The position numbers and the translations under genes are program-made. Positions 27,801-37,410 of a stretch of DNA of 42,585 nt are shown in pieces. The stretch is taken from NCBI GenBank assembly GCA_028875075.1, contig JAPPGF010000016.1:1-42585 (forward strand), in the 5' to 3' direction. Within the stretch, counting starts at the first letter, position 1. Each line of letters starts with the position of its first letter. The DNA comes from Gemmatimonadota bacterium (GTDB lineage: Bacteria; Gemmatimonadota; Gemmatimonadetes; Longimicrobiales; Gaopeijiaceae). Below the pieces are notes generated by a model. The model saw nothing but the letters and a program-made list of their open reading frames with translations. It did no database searches and was not told the origin of the DNA.

Positions 27801-29505
27801 GGATTCGCTCCGCGCCCTCACGGCGAGCGGACAAGTCCCCGTGGACCTGGCACTTCAAGCGCTCGCGCGCCGCGTCCCCACCGACCGCCAGATGAACCTC
27901 GCCGTCGTCGCAGACTCGCTGCCGGCCGCGTGGCCGCTGGCCTATGTGTCGATCCTGGAAGAGGTGGCGGGCACGCTGTCGGGGGTCTTCCAGATCGGCG
28001 GCACTGTGGACGACCCGTCTCCGAGCGGGACCCTGACGCTCAACAACGCGGGCTGGACGTTTCCCGCGCTGGGGGTGCGTCACGCCGAGATCGGCGGAAC
28101 CTTCACGCTCCGCCAGGACGGCACCGTCGACGTCGACGTGAGCGGGAGGTCGGGCGGCACGATCACCACGACCGGACGTGTCCTCCTCGTGCCGCTCACC
28201 GATCCGACCCTCGACCTGGTCGTGACGGCCCAGAACTTCACGGCTGTCCAGCGGGCGGACGTCGAGGGGAGCGTGAGCGGCGCGGTGACTCTGACGGGAA
28301 CCTACTCACGGCCGGTTGTGCGCAACCGCGACGCGCTGCCGCTCCGCGTGGACGAGGGGATCCTGTACGTGGAGGAATTCCAGCGGGCCGCGGGAGTGGT
28401 CGATTTGACCGACCCGGCCTTCTTCGCCGTCGTGGACACTTCGGTGGTCAACCCGCGCCCCCTGCTCGGGTTCGGGGCCAATCCCTTCCTTCGCAATCTG
28501 CGCGTGACGGTCGACCTGCTGGCGGCGCGCAACACGTGGTTGCGCAGCGAGCAGATGAATGTCGAGATGGGCGGCGCGCTCCAGATCGTCTACGACCGCC
28601 AAAGCCGCGAGCTGGTCGTGCTCGGGAGCCTGCAGGCGATCCGTGGTACCTATTCGATGCTCGGACGGAACTTTCAGGTGGAGGGCGGATCCGTCGAGTT
28701 CCCGGGCGCGCCCGGCATCAATCCGATCGTCAACATCGTGGCGAGCACGCGCGTGCGCCCCGCGGGCGCCGCTAGCGGCGGCGACCCGATCGACATACAG
28801 GCCGTCATCAGCGGCATGCTGCAGGATCCGCGCCTGGGCTTGGCCAGTACCGAGGGCGCCATCGCGGAGTCGGACCTCGTCAGCTACCTGGTCTTCGGTG
28901 TGCCCAGCTACCAGCTCGCCTCCGGACAGGCACAGCTTCTCGAGGGCGCCGTCGGTTCGATCCTGGGCACCACTTTCGGGGCGGGACTGTCGATCCTGCA
29001 GGGAACGCTGGCGTCCAGGCTCAGTTCACTGGCGGCGCGCGAGTGGGGACTCGACTACTTCGCGATCTCACAGCCCCAGCAGCTCGGGCTCTCCCGGCTC
29101 AACCTGAGCGCCACGCTGGGCTCCACCACCTTCGAGGTAGGGTGGTACCTCGAAGAGGACGTGTTCCTGACCCTGCTGCTTCGTCCGTTGGGGAGTGTCT
29201 CGGGTAGCGAGAGGATCGATCCCTTCGGGGGCGCCCGCCTGGACTGGGTGCTGGCCGATACGTGGACTCTTCAGGCGTTCTTCGAGGACCGGTGGCTGCG
29301 TCAACCGACCCTGGGCTTCGACCAGCAGATCCTCAACCAGCGCAAGGTCGCCGGGGTATTCCTGCTTCGCGACTGGGGCTACGGCAGGCCCCGTCCGCCG
29401 GAGCCCGGTTCGAGGAGCGGCCAGGCTGTGCGGATCGGGACTGCGGGCTCGGTCCGCAGGCCGAAGAACCGTGCTCTCCCGGGGGTGAGCACGCGGCACC
29501 CGTAG
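24847..29505 (+). CDS. TamB-like translocation and assembly module protein
   Basis: A 1552-residue protein with one N-terminal membrane anchor (about 30-50: RGLSAAVFVVVLGFFFLT) and a very long repetitive beta-structure of the AsmA/TamB class, seen as recurring 'L-G-(V/I)-(L/V)-G' and 'G-L---G-(L/V)' strands. The C-terminal DUF490/TamB domain (about 1150-1490) includes GSLQAIRGTYSMLGRNFQVE, GGSVEFPGAPGINPIVNIVA, SYLVFGVPSYQLASGQA and LGSTTFEVGWYLEEDVFLTL. TamB spans the periplasm and works with TamA in outer-membrane protein or lipid transport. GTG 24847 lies one base after the tamA stop, so the pair is translationally linked. Length is slightly above that of E. coli TamB. A strong hairpin follows the gene. 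Confidence 0.92.
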   Translation: MEPAKPQRPASPPAKRQLTQRVAGAAATWALRGLSAAVFVVVLGFFFLTRTDRGVGIVTGHVLPRLAINGKIEVGAARSERLLEGVRFYDLLIRGSDGRAFLRADSVRLRYDWRTLLSGDIALDALELWQPLVTVNRLPGESELNVKRLFPPSERAVTFRDVALHAGEIRVHYPVQGSPRGRWPTVPAPGGEGRLLSHTFTEVEAHFPSVVLRSPDSADQRVEIDNLALVGEALEGAPRIRALRGELRLREGRIEVDLARLATDGSEFRGSAFAETRPDGAPARYGFDVEAARIDLADLRWGDPRVPAGSAQGGVAMDWESGRRQVSFRSLEVALEGSRIALDGAVAVSDDRFTFDGLTARVSPLALDLVESWTGRPLPVGGTIEGSARLDGAQEELAAQGRLTLQPGPDRGRITADFGGLVHLEGDLADGLGFTDLNATLDPFDFDVLSELAGGSAVSGAGRMSVQATGHTSSAIRFTIDVHHRPPGLPASDMIAHGSVSRRGGAWLLDVQADLAPLSLTALNRYYPDFPFTGEVTGALRADGPLTDLTLTTDLATAGGRLAVAARFDATEPGTHYALRGEVAEFELSELAPDLPRPTRITGLVALEGSGTDPGSMTLDARARLRASRVGGLVVDTVALALRARSGVLHVDTLEGVAGGVAVQARGTLAMEGDGPERAVQVAFQSDSLGRLRPLWLGDAVIARDTLTALDHELLLAQGVDPDTLPMRADVEAAGSVRGELTLHGSVTDFAARGRAAFDRLRYGPNVVRSAAVTFEGTGLPSLDGRLAAHVEIDTLSVLERHFVGAELGLEYARPGGQVGFTLRRDGSEDYTGRAAFEVTPTERRVVLEELALRFGQRRWALEAPSVLAWNDRDMSVGDLVIASSADSVRIEVDGRIPRRGDVDLSVDVSGLPLARLGSMAQREDLGLGGRVGLTARIGGMRAAPLLAGSIEITDLSFNTLTLSRLAGEVAYAERTLQLHVAAWQDSLRALTASGQVPVDLALQALARRVPTDRQMNLAVVADSLPAAWPLAYVSILEEVAGTLSGVFQIGGTVDDPSPSGTLTLNNAGWTFPALGVRHAEIGGTFTLRQDGTVDVDVSGRSGGTITTTGRVLLVPLTDPTLDLVVTAQNFTAVQRADVEGSVSGAVTLTGTYSRPVVRNRDALPLRVDEGILYVEEFQRAAGVVDLTDPAFFAVVDTSVVNPRPLLGFGANPFLRNLRVTVDLLAARNTWLRSEQMNVEMGGALQIVYDRQSRELVVLGSLQAIRGTYSMLGRNFQVEGGSVEFPGAPGINPIVNIVASTRVRPAGAASGGDPIDIQAVISGMLQDPRLGLASTEGAIAESDLVSYLVFGVPSYQLASGQAQLLEGAVGSILGTTFGAGLSILQGTLASRLSSLAAREWGLDYFAISQPQQLGLSRLNLSATLGSTTFEVGWYLEEDVFLTLLLRPLGSVSGSERIDPFGGARLDWVLADTWTLQAFFEDRWLRQPTLGFDQQILNQRKVAGVFLLRDWGYGRPRPPEPGSRSGQAVRIGTAGSVRRPKNRALPGVSTRHP

Positions 29506-29529
29506 GGCCTTGCGAGGTATTACCTTGCC

Positions 29530-29569
29530 CGAGCCGTTCCCGCGGGCCCGGAGCCCGCGGGAACGCTCG
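29530..29569 (+). terminator. long G+C hairpin between tamB and htpX
   Basis: A perfect 13-bp stem pairs 29535-29547 with 29553-29565 around a 5-base loop. It is extended by four more pairs (29530-29533 with 29566-29569) across a single bulged C. It is the strongest hairpin noticed in the window and lies 24 bases after tamB. No T-tract follows directly; TTT appears ten bases later. It probably ends or attenuates the upstream operon. Confidence 0.6.
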
Positions 29570-29598
29570 TCACGGCACGTTTCCTGGAGAGAGTTCCG

Positions 29599-30435
29599 AT
29601 GCAGACGCTAAAGGTGTTCGCGCTCATGGGTGGGCTGACCATCCTACTGGTCGGTGCGGGCTCGTACTTCGGCGGGACCGGTGGAATGGCCGCCATGTTC
29701 GTGCTCGCCGCCCTGATGAACCTCGGCTCCTACTGGTTCAGCGACAAGATGGTGTTGCGCATGTACCGCGCGCAGATTGTCGATCGCGCTCGCGCGCCGC
29801 AGCTGTACGGGATGGTGGAGCGGCTTGCCCGCCGCGCGAAGCTGCCCATGCCGGTGGTCGCCATAGCGCCCTCGGAGCAGCCGAACGCCTTCGCCACCGG
29901 ACGTAGCCCGGAGCACGGTGTCGTCTGCTTCACCCAGGGCATCCTGCGCCTGATGCCGGTTGGCTCGGCCGAACTCGAGGGCGTCACGGCGCACGAGCTC
30001 GCGCACATCAAGCACCGCCACATGCTGGTAGGCGCCATCGCGGCCACGATGGCGGGCGTCATCATGATGCTCAGCCGGTTCGCGATCTTCTTTGGCGGCC
30101 GCAACAACAACAACAATCCGCTCGCGCTCATCCTGATGATGATCCTCGGGCCGATCGCCGCGCTGGTGGTTCAAATGGCGATCAGCCGCCAGAACGAGTT
30201 CCAGGCCGACCGCACCGGCGCGGAGATCGCCGGACGGCCGCACGGGCTCGCCAAAGCGCTGCGCAGCATGGACGCCCAAGCACGCCGGATCCCGATGGAG
30301 GTCAATCCCGCGGCGGCCCAGCTCGCGATCGTCAATCCGTTGTCGGGCCGGCGGCGTCTCGGAATCATGGGTCTGTTCAGCACGCATCCGCCCACCGAGG
30401 ACCGCATCGCCCGTTTGGAGGCGCTGGCGCGCTGA
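29599..30435 (+). CDS. htpX: HtpX-like M48 zinc metalloprotease
   Basis: A 278-residue membrane-integrated protease for quality control of misfolded membrane proteins. ATG 29599 has GGAG upstream. Two N-terminal transmembrane helices (about 5-25 and 28-48) precede the catalytic domain with HELAH at 132-136 in VTAHELAHIKHRH. Two further helices (about 142-165 and 173-195) are separated by the Asn run GGRNNNNNPL. The third zinc ligand Glu200 is in SRQNEFQADRTGAEI. It ends with FSTHPPTEDRIARLEAL, the standard HtpX tail. The gene stands between the tamB hairpin and uvrA and may be its own transcription unit. A link with the envelope-stress gene pspA 4 kb away is thematic only. Confidence 0.95.
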   Translation: MQTLKVFALMGGLTILLVGAGSYFGGTGGMAAMFVLAALMNLGSYWFSDKMVLRMYRAQIVDRARAPQLYGMVERLARRAKLPMPVVAIAPSEQPNAFATGRSPEHGVVCFTQGILRLMPVGSAELEGVTAHELAHIKHRHMLVGAIAATMAGVIMMLSRFAIFFGGRNNNNNPLALILMMILGPIAALVVQMAISRQNEFQADRTGAEIAGRPHGLAKALRSMDAQARRIPMEVNPAAAQLAIVNPLSGRRRLGIMGLFSTHPPTEDRIARLEALAR

Positions 30436-30561
30436 GGCCCGGCGGTCGCGACCAGGGTGTTCTGAATCACGAGGCGAGGTGGGATGCCCGTCGGGGCGAG
30501 TGTCGAGCGTGTCGACCGTCGCGGTGCCTGATGCCCGTCTGAACCCGAACGCGCGAATCGG

Positions 30562-33483
<2,922 letters not shown>

Positions 33484-33493
33484 GCGCGGCGAT

Positions 33494-33521
33494 GTGACGC
33501 CCGCCGGACTCGTGTTATCTT
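33494..33521 (+). promoter_or_regulatory. promoter candidate for the ybjN-like/pspA pair
   Basis: GTGACG (33494-33499) and TATCTT (33516-33521) each match four of six consensus bases and are 16 bases apart. They lie in the 146-base gap between uvrA and the YbjN-like gene. Transcription would begin near 33528, leaving a leader of about 100 bases. Confidence 0.4.
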
Positions 33522-33629
33522 GGCGCGCGTCGGGAGATCCAATGTTTCCATACGCTCGGAGGGTATGACGCGCCGGATCGTCGCTGCCCCGGGCAGAAGA
33601 CCGACCTGCCTTCCCACAGGGAGTGTGGC

Positions 33630-34049
33630 ATGGTGACGCGAGAAGACCTGGAGAGCTTTCTCCTGAGGATGGAGGACCTCGAAGTCGACGAGATCGAAGA
33701 GGGCATGTATCTCGTGAGGAATCGCGGCGGCGGCCCTCCCGTCGTGGTGAGCCACTCCGCGCCGCTCCTGCTCCTGAGGATGAAGGTGATGGACCTGCCG
33801 GAGGATGGAATCGCCAACGCCGAGCTCTTCCGGGCGCTCCTGGAACTCAACGCGACCGACGTGGTGCACGGCGCCTACGGGCTCGAGGAGGGCGAGTTGA
33901 TCCTGAGCGACACGCTCAAGCTCGAGACGCTCGACTTCGAGGAGCTCCGGGACTCGCTCGAAAGCATCCAGCTGGCGGCGGCCGACCACATGCAGCGGAT
34001 CCGCTCGCTGGCGGGCCTCGGCACCGGCTCCGCCGGAGGAGACCGTTGA
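33630..34049 (+). CDS. YbjN/CesT-like small protein upstream of pspA
   Basis: A 139-residue acidic soluble protein. Seen: DLESFLLRMEDLEVDEIEEG, MYLVRNRGGGPPVVVSHS, PLLLLRMKVMDLPEDGI, FRALLELNATDVVHGAYGLE, EGELILSDTLKLETLDFEEL and a helical tail with SIQLAAADHMQRI. The alpha/beta pattern is that of YbjN-domain or type III chaperone (CesT-like) folds, in which a small protein binds a partner. ATG 33630 has GGGAG six bases upstream. pspA starts one base after the stop, so the two are almost surely co-translated, which suggests that this protein helps or regulates PspA. The name is by fold resemblance only. Confidence 0.75.
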   Translation: MVTREDLESFLLRMEDLEVDEIEEGMYLVRNRGGGPPVVVSHSAPLLLLRMKVMDLPEDGIANAELFRALLELNATDVVHGAYGLEEGELILSDTLKLETLDFEELRDSLESIQLAAADHMQRIRSLAGLGTGSAGGDR

Positions 34050-34050
34050 C

Positions 34051-34887
34051 ATGGGCATCTTCCAGAAGCTGTCCACCTTGATCCGCTCGAACATCAACGA
34101 TCTGATCTCGCGGGCGGAAGACCCGGAGAAGATGCTCACGCAGGTCATACTCGACATGCGCAATCAGCTCGCGCGCGCGAAGCGCGAGGTGGCCGCCGCG
34201 ATCGCCGACGAACGCAAGCTGAGGCAGCAGGCGGACGATGAGGTCAAGCAGGCGCGCGACTGGGAGCAACGGGCGGTGCTCGCCGTGCGCGAGAGCCGCG
34301 ACGATCTGGCCAAGCAGGCCCTTATGCGTCAGCAGGAGCATGCGGAGCGGGCGCAGTCACTCGAACAGACTTGGGGCGTGCAGGCCGAGGAGATCGCCCG
34401 GCTGAAGAGCTCGCTTCGCCAGCTGAACGACAAGATCGACGAGGCGAAGCGCAAGCGTAACCTGTTGGTCGCCAAGCAGAAGCGAGCGCAGGCTCAGCGG
34501 CGCATCCACGAGAGCATGGCCGGCCTGTCCGACACGTCCGCCTTCGAGGCGTTCAATCGGATGGCCGAGAAGATCGAGGACAACGAGCGCCGCCTGCTCG
34601 CAGAGAACGACGTGAACCGGACGCTCGCCGCTTCGTCGGTCGAGTCGGAGTTCCTCAAGCTCGAAGCGGGGCAATCGGACGCCGCGGTCGAGCAGCGGCT
34701 GACGGCGCTCAAGCAGGACATGGGCTTGCTGTCGGCGGGCGCCTCGGAGGGCCCTAGACGGCTGGAGTCGGGCGAGAAGCCGGACACGGAGGCGGTGGGG
34801 CGCGAGGGCGGACAGGAGCCGAAGGATGGCTCCGAGGCGGCGTTGCTGGAGGAATTCGAGCGGCTGGAGGAGAACACGCAGCGCTAG
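34051..34887 (+). CDS. pspA: PspA/IM30 (ESCRT-III-like) membrane-stress protein
   Basis: A 278-residue protein of the PspA/Vipp1 family, which polymerises on damaged inner membranes and helps hold the proton gradient. Seen: amphipathic start MGIFQKLSTLIRSNINDLIS, the hallmark EDPEKMLTQVILDMRNQLAR, then a long coiled coil (about 25-215) with AKREVAAAIADERKLRQQAD and AFEAFNRMAEKIEDNERRLL. The last 45 residues are acidic, Gly/Glu-rich and probably disordered, ending LLEEFERLEENTQR. GGAGG lies at 34035-34039. No pspF, pspB or pspC is present; the partner is the YbjN-like gene upstream. A hairpin follows the stop. Confidence 0.94.
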   Translation: MGIFQKLSTLIRSNINDLISRAEDPEKMLTQVILDMRNQLARAKREVAAAIADERKLRQQADDEVKQARDWEQRAVLAVRESRDDLAKQALMRQQEHAERAQSLEQTWGVQAEEIARLKSSLRQLNDKIDEAKRKRNLLVAKQKRAQAQRRIHESMAGLSDTSAFEAFNRMAEKIEDNERRLLAENDVNRTLAASSVESEFLKLEAGQSDAAVEQRLTALKQDMGLLSAGASEGPRRLESGEKPDTEAVGREGGQEPKDGSEAALLEEFERLEENTQR

Positions 34888-34897
34888 ACAGGCCCGT

Positions 34898-34930
34898 GGG
34901 AGCGGAGTCGGCCGTGGAAGGCCCGCTCCT
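34898..34930 (+). terminator. hairpin after pspA
   Basis: GGAGCGG (34899-34905) pairs with CCGCTCC (34923-34929), extended by a G-T pair, with inner bases able to pair too. The bases after it are CCTTAGG. It sits 11 bases beyond pspA and probably ends the ybjN-pspA transcript before dat. Confidence 0.45.
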
Positions 34931-34995
34931 CCTTAGGGCGCCCTGATCCGCTGAGGCGTGCGTGGCCTGCGAATCCCGAACCGCCGGAGCGGTCC

Positions 34996-35865
34996 ATGAG
35001 AACGGTCTACTTGAACGGCGAGTTCGTCCCGCGGGCGAGCGCCCGGGTCTCCGTCGACGACCGTGGGTTCCTCTTCGCCGATGGCGTCTACGAGGTCACC
35101 CCTGCGTACGGGGGAAGGTTCTTCCGCTTCGAGCGGCACATGGCGCGCATGCGCCGCGGGCTCGCCGAGCTGCGCATCGACTACGATCCGGCTCCGCTGG
35201 CGGACGTGCACGAGCGGCTGCTGGCGGCCAACGCCCTTGCAGACGAGCCGATCTCGGTCGTCTACGTGCAGGTAACCCGCGGGGCCGCCCCGCGCGGGCA
35301 CGCCTTTCCTGCCACTCCTCCGCGGCCGACCGTCTACGCGTTCGCCAAGCCGTTCAAGCGCGAGGAGAGCGAAGCGTGGGAGCAGGGCTATCACGCCGCC
35401 ACGGTCCCCGACCGTCGTTGGGCGCGCTGCGACATCAAGGCGATCGCGCTGCTCCCGAATTGCCTCGCGATGCAGGCCGCCGTGGAGGCGGGCTGCACGG
35501 ACGCGTTGTTCGTGAAGGACGGAGTCGCGATCGAAGGAGCGCACAACAACTTCTTCGCGGTGATCCACGGGACCGTGGTCACGCATCCCGCGACCCAGCA
35601 CATCCTGCACGGGATCACGCGCGAGTACGTCCTCGAGCTCTGCCATGATCTGGGGTTGCCGGTCGAACTCCGGCCTATCCGGCTCGAGGAGCTGTGGCAA
35701 GCGGACGAAGCGTTCTTCACCGGCACCACGAGCGACGTCCGGCCGACCGTCGGCGTCGACGGCCGCACCATCGGGGACGGCAAGCCCGGTCCGATCACGC
35801 GTCGCCTGATGGAGGCCTTCGTCAAGGGAGTGGAACGGGAGGTCGCCGCCGCGCCGCTCGTCTGA
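34996..35865 (+). CDS. dat: D-amino-acid transaminase (class IV)
   Basis: A 289-residue PLP enzyme that interconverts D-alanine and D-glutamate with their keto acids, supplying D-amino acids for peptidoglycan. Seen: VYLNGEFVPRASARVSVDDR, GFLFADGVYEV, FRFERHMARM, the PLP Lys148 in RCDIKAIALLPNCLAMQAA, EGAHNNFFAVIHGTVVTHP, ILHGITREYVLELC, EAFFTGTTSDVRPTVGVDGR and GKPGPITRRL. The DIK-x4-LLP motif and 'T-TS-V-PV-' pattern favour D-amino-acid over branched-chain transaminase. ATG 34996 has GGAG six bases upstream. It converges on namZ with only 47 bases between, and fits the cell-wall theme of the genes to its right. Confidence 0.9.
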   Translation: MRTVYLNGEFVPRASARVSVDDRGFLFADGVYEVTPAYGGRFFRFERHMARMRRGLAELRIDYDPAPLADVHERLLAANALADEPISVVYVQVTRGAAPRGHAFPATPPRPTVYAFAKPFKREESEAWEQGYHAATVPDRRWARCDIKAIALLPNCLAMQAAVEAGCTDALFVKDGVAIEGAHNNFFAVIHGTVVTHPATQHILHGITREYVLELCHDLGLPVELRPIRLEELWQADEAFFTGTTSDVRPTVGVDGRTIGDGKPGPITRRLMEAFVKGVEREVAAAPLV

Positions 35866-35912
35866 CAGCGGCTGCGGAGCCGGGCTCGCCGCCGGGCGTC
35901 CGCACCGACGCC

Positions 35913-37226
35913 TCAGCGATAGAGGAGGCTGGGACGCCGGAGGGTCCGGAAGGCGCGGAGCTGGGCGTCCCACACGGCGACCAGGCTGTCCAGCGACGTC
36001 CCTTGCTCGACCAGCCGGCGGACCCGGTCGGTGCCGGCCAGTCGATCGAAATGGGCCGCGTTCCACTCCCACGGATCCCCGGGGAGCGCTCTCGCCAGCT
36101 GCCGTGCCTCGATCACTGCGGCGAGCGCCGCGAGCGTCGGATCGTAGAGCTCGCGCTCGGTCGCCACGAAGCGGACGCCGCGGACCTCGCTTCCCGCGAA
36201 CTTGCCGTCGCTCGGCGCGTTCGGCGTGAACTGGACCGCCTCGAAGCGCACGCCGGGAAACCCGTATGCGTTGAGGCGCTCCGCGAGCTCCTCCCCGTCG
36301 AGCCACGGGGCCCCGACCCACTGGAAGGGCCGCTCGGTGCCGCGCCCAACGGACAGGCCGGTACCCTCGAGTAGACATGTGCCGGGGTAGTGCGTGGCGC
36401 TCTCGACGGACGGCATGTTGGGAGACGGCGCGACCCACTGCAGGCCCGTATCCTCGTACCACATCTCGCGCTTCCAGCCCTTCATCTGGACGACGTGCAG
36501 CTCCGCCCGGGGTTCCCAGTGCGCATGAACGAGACGCGCCACCTCCCCCACGGTCATCCCGTGGCGCATGGGCACCGGGTGGAGACCGACGAAGGTGGCG
36601 AAGGCCGTGTCGAGCACGTTTCCCTGCACGAGCTCGCCTCCGATCGGATTCGGACGGTCGAGCACTACGAACGGGATCCCGGCCGCGCCCGCCGCCCGCA
36701 GCGCGAGCGCCATGGTCCAGACGTAGGTGTAGTAGCGTGCGCCCACGTCCTGTATGTCGAAGAGCAGCATCTCGACGCCTTCGAGCATCGAGGGCAGCGG
36801 CTCGTTGGTCTCGTCGTAGAGGGAATAGACGGGCAACCCGGTCTCGGCGTGGCGGCCGCTCGCGACTCGCTCGCCCTCGCGCACGACACCTTCGATCCCG
36901 TGTTCCGGGCTGTAGAGGGCGACGAGGTCGAGGTCGGGGTGGTCGAAGAGCAGCGACACGGTCGACACGGCGCTGTCCGCGCTGGAGCCGGCGCGGGCGG
37001 TGGCCCGCCCCGTCTGGTTGGTGATAAGACCTACGCGGCGACCTCGAACCAGCTCGAGCGAGTCGCGGAGCAGCACGTCCGCACCGACTACGACCGGGTC
37101 GGCGGCGTGCGCCGGGCGATCGACCGCGCCGGAGGGCGAGCAGGCAGTGAGCAGGGCGAGCAGCGACAGGCTCGCCGCCAAGCCGGGTCCCACGCCGTGC
37201 GCTGGTCGGCTTCGAGGGTGGTCCAT
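35913..37226 (-). CDS. namZ: exo-beta-N-acetylmuramidase NamZ (DUF1343), lipoprotein
   Basis: A 437-residue protein. The N-terminus ends in the lipobox LLTAC (Cys29), so it is a lipidated exoenzyme. The DUF1343 domain (about 45-437) shows RRVGLITNQTGRATA, VALYSPEHGIEGVVREGE, TGLPVYSLYDETNEPLPSML, LLFDIQDVGARYYTYVWTMA, VLDRPNPIGGELVQG, GLHPVPMRHGMTVGEVARLV, WVAPSPNMPSVESATHYPG and LLEGTGLSVGRGTERPFQWV. NamZ (glycosidase family GH171) cleaves MurNAc from the non-reducing end of muropeptides and acts with NagZ. nagZ, an AmiE-like gene, a symporter and a kinase diverge on the other strand, from a shared control region at 37227-37410. Confidence 0.93.
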   Translation of the reverse strand: MDHPRSRPAHGVGPGLAASLSLLALLTACSPSGAVDRPAHAADPVVVGADVLLRDSLELVRGRRVGLITNQTGRATARAGSSADSAVSTVSLLFDHPDLDLVALYSPEHGIEGVVREGERVASGRHAETGLPVYSLYDETNEPLPSMLEGVEMLLFDIQDVGARYYTYVWTMALALRAAGAAGIPFVVLDRPNPIGGELVQGNVLDTAFATFVGLHPVPMRHGMTVGEVARLVHAHWEPRAELHVVQMKGWKREMWYEDTGLQWVAPSPNMPSVESATHYPGTCLLEGTGLSVGRGTERPFQWVGAPWLDGEELAERLNAYGFPGVRFEAVQFTPNAPSDGKFAGSEVRGVRFVATERELYDPTLAALAAVIEARQLARALPGDPWEWNAAHFDRLAGTDRVRRLVEQGTSLDSLVAVWDAQLRAFRTLRRPSLLYR

Positions 37227-37410
37227 ACGTTATCGTGCCCGCGCATGTGTGTCCGTCTCGGGCCCGGCGCCGGCGGGGCGGCGCCGCGGCGCGGAGCCCG
37301 CGCCGTCCCGAACGTCGAGATGCGGCGGGCCGCCGTCAAACGACCGCCGCCGGCCCGTCGGCGCTGGCGCCCACCGACTGAGGTGTCACCCGGAGCGTGA
37401 TCCACCCCCT

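Noticed and set aside
33565-33636. 23-codon ORF overlapping the YbjN-like start
   Set aside because: The stop overlaps the next ATG, but its Shine-Dalgarno-like GGAGGG is only one base from the ATG, too close for good initiation. Probably chance.
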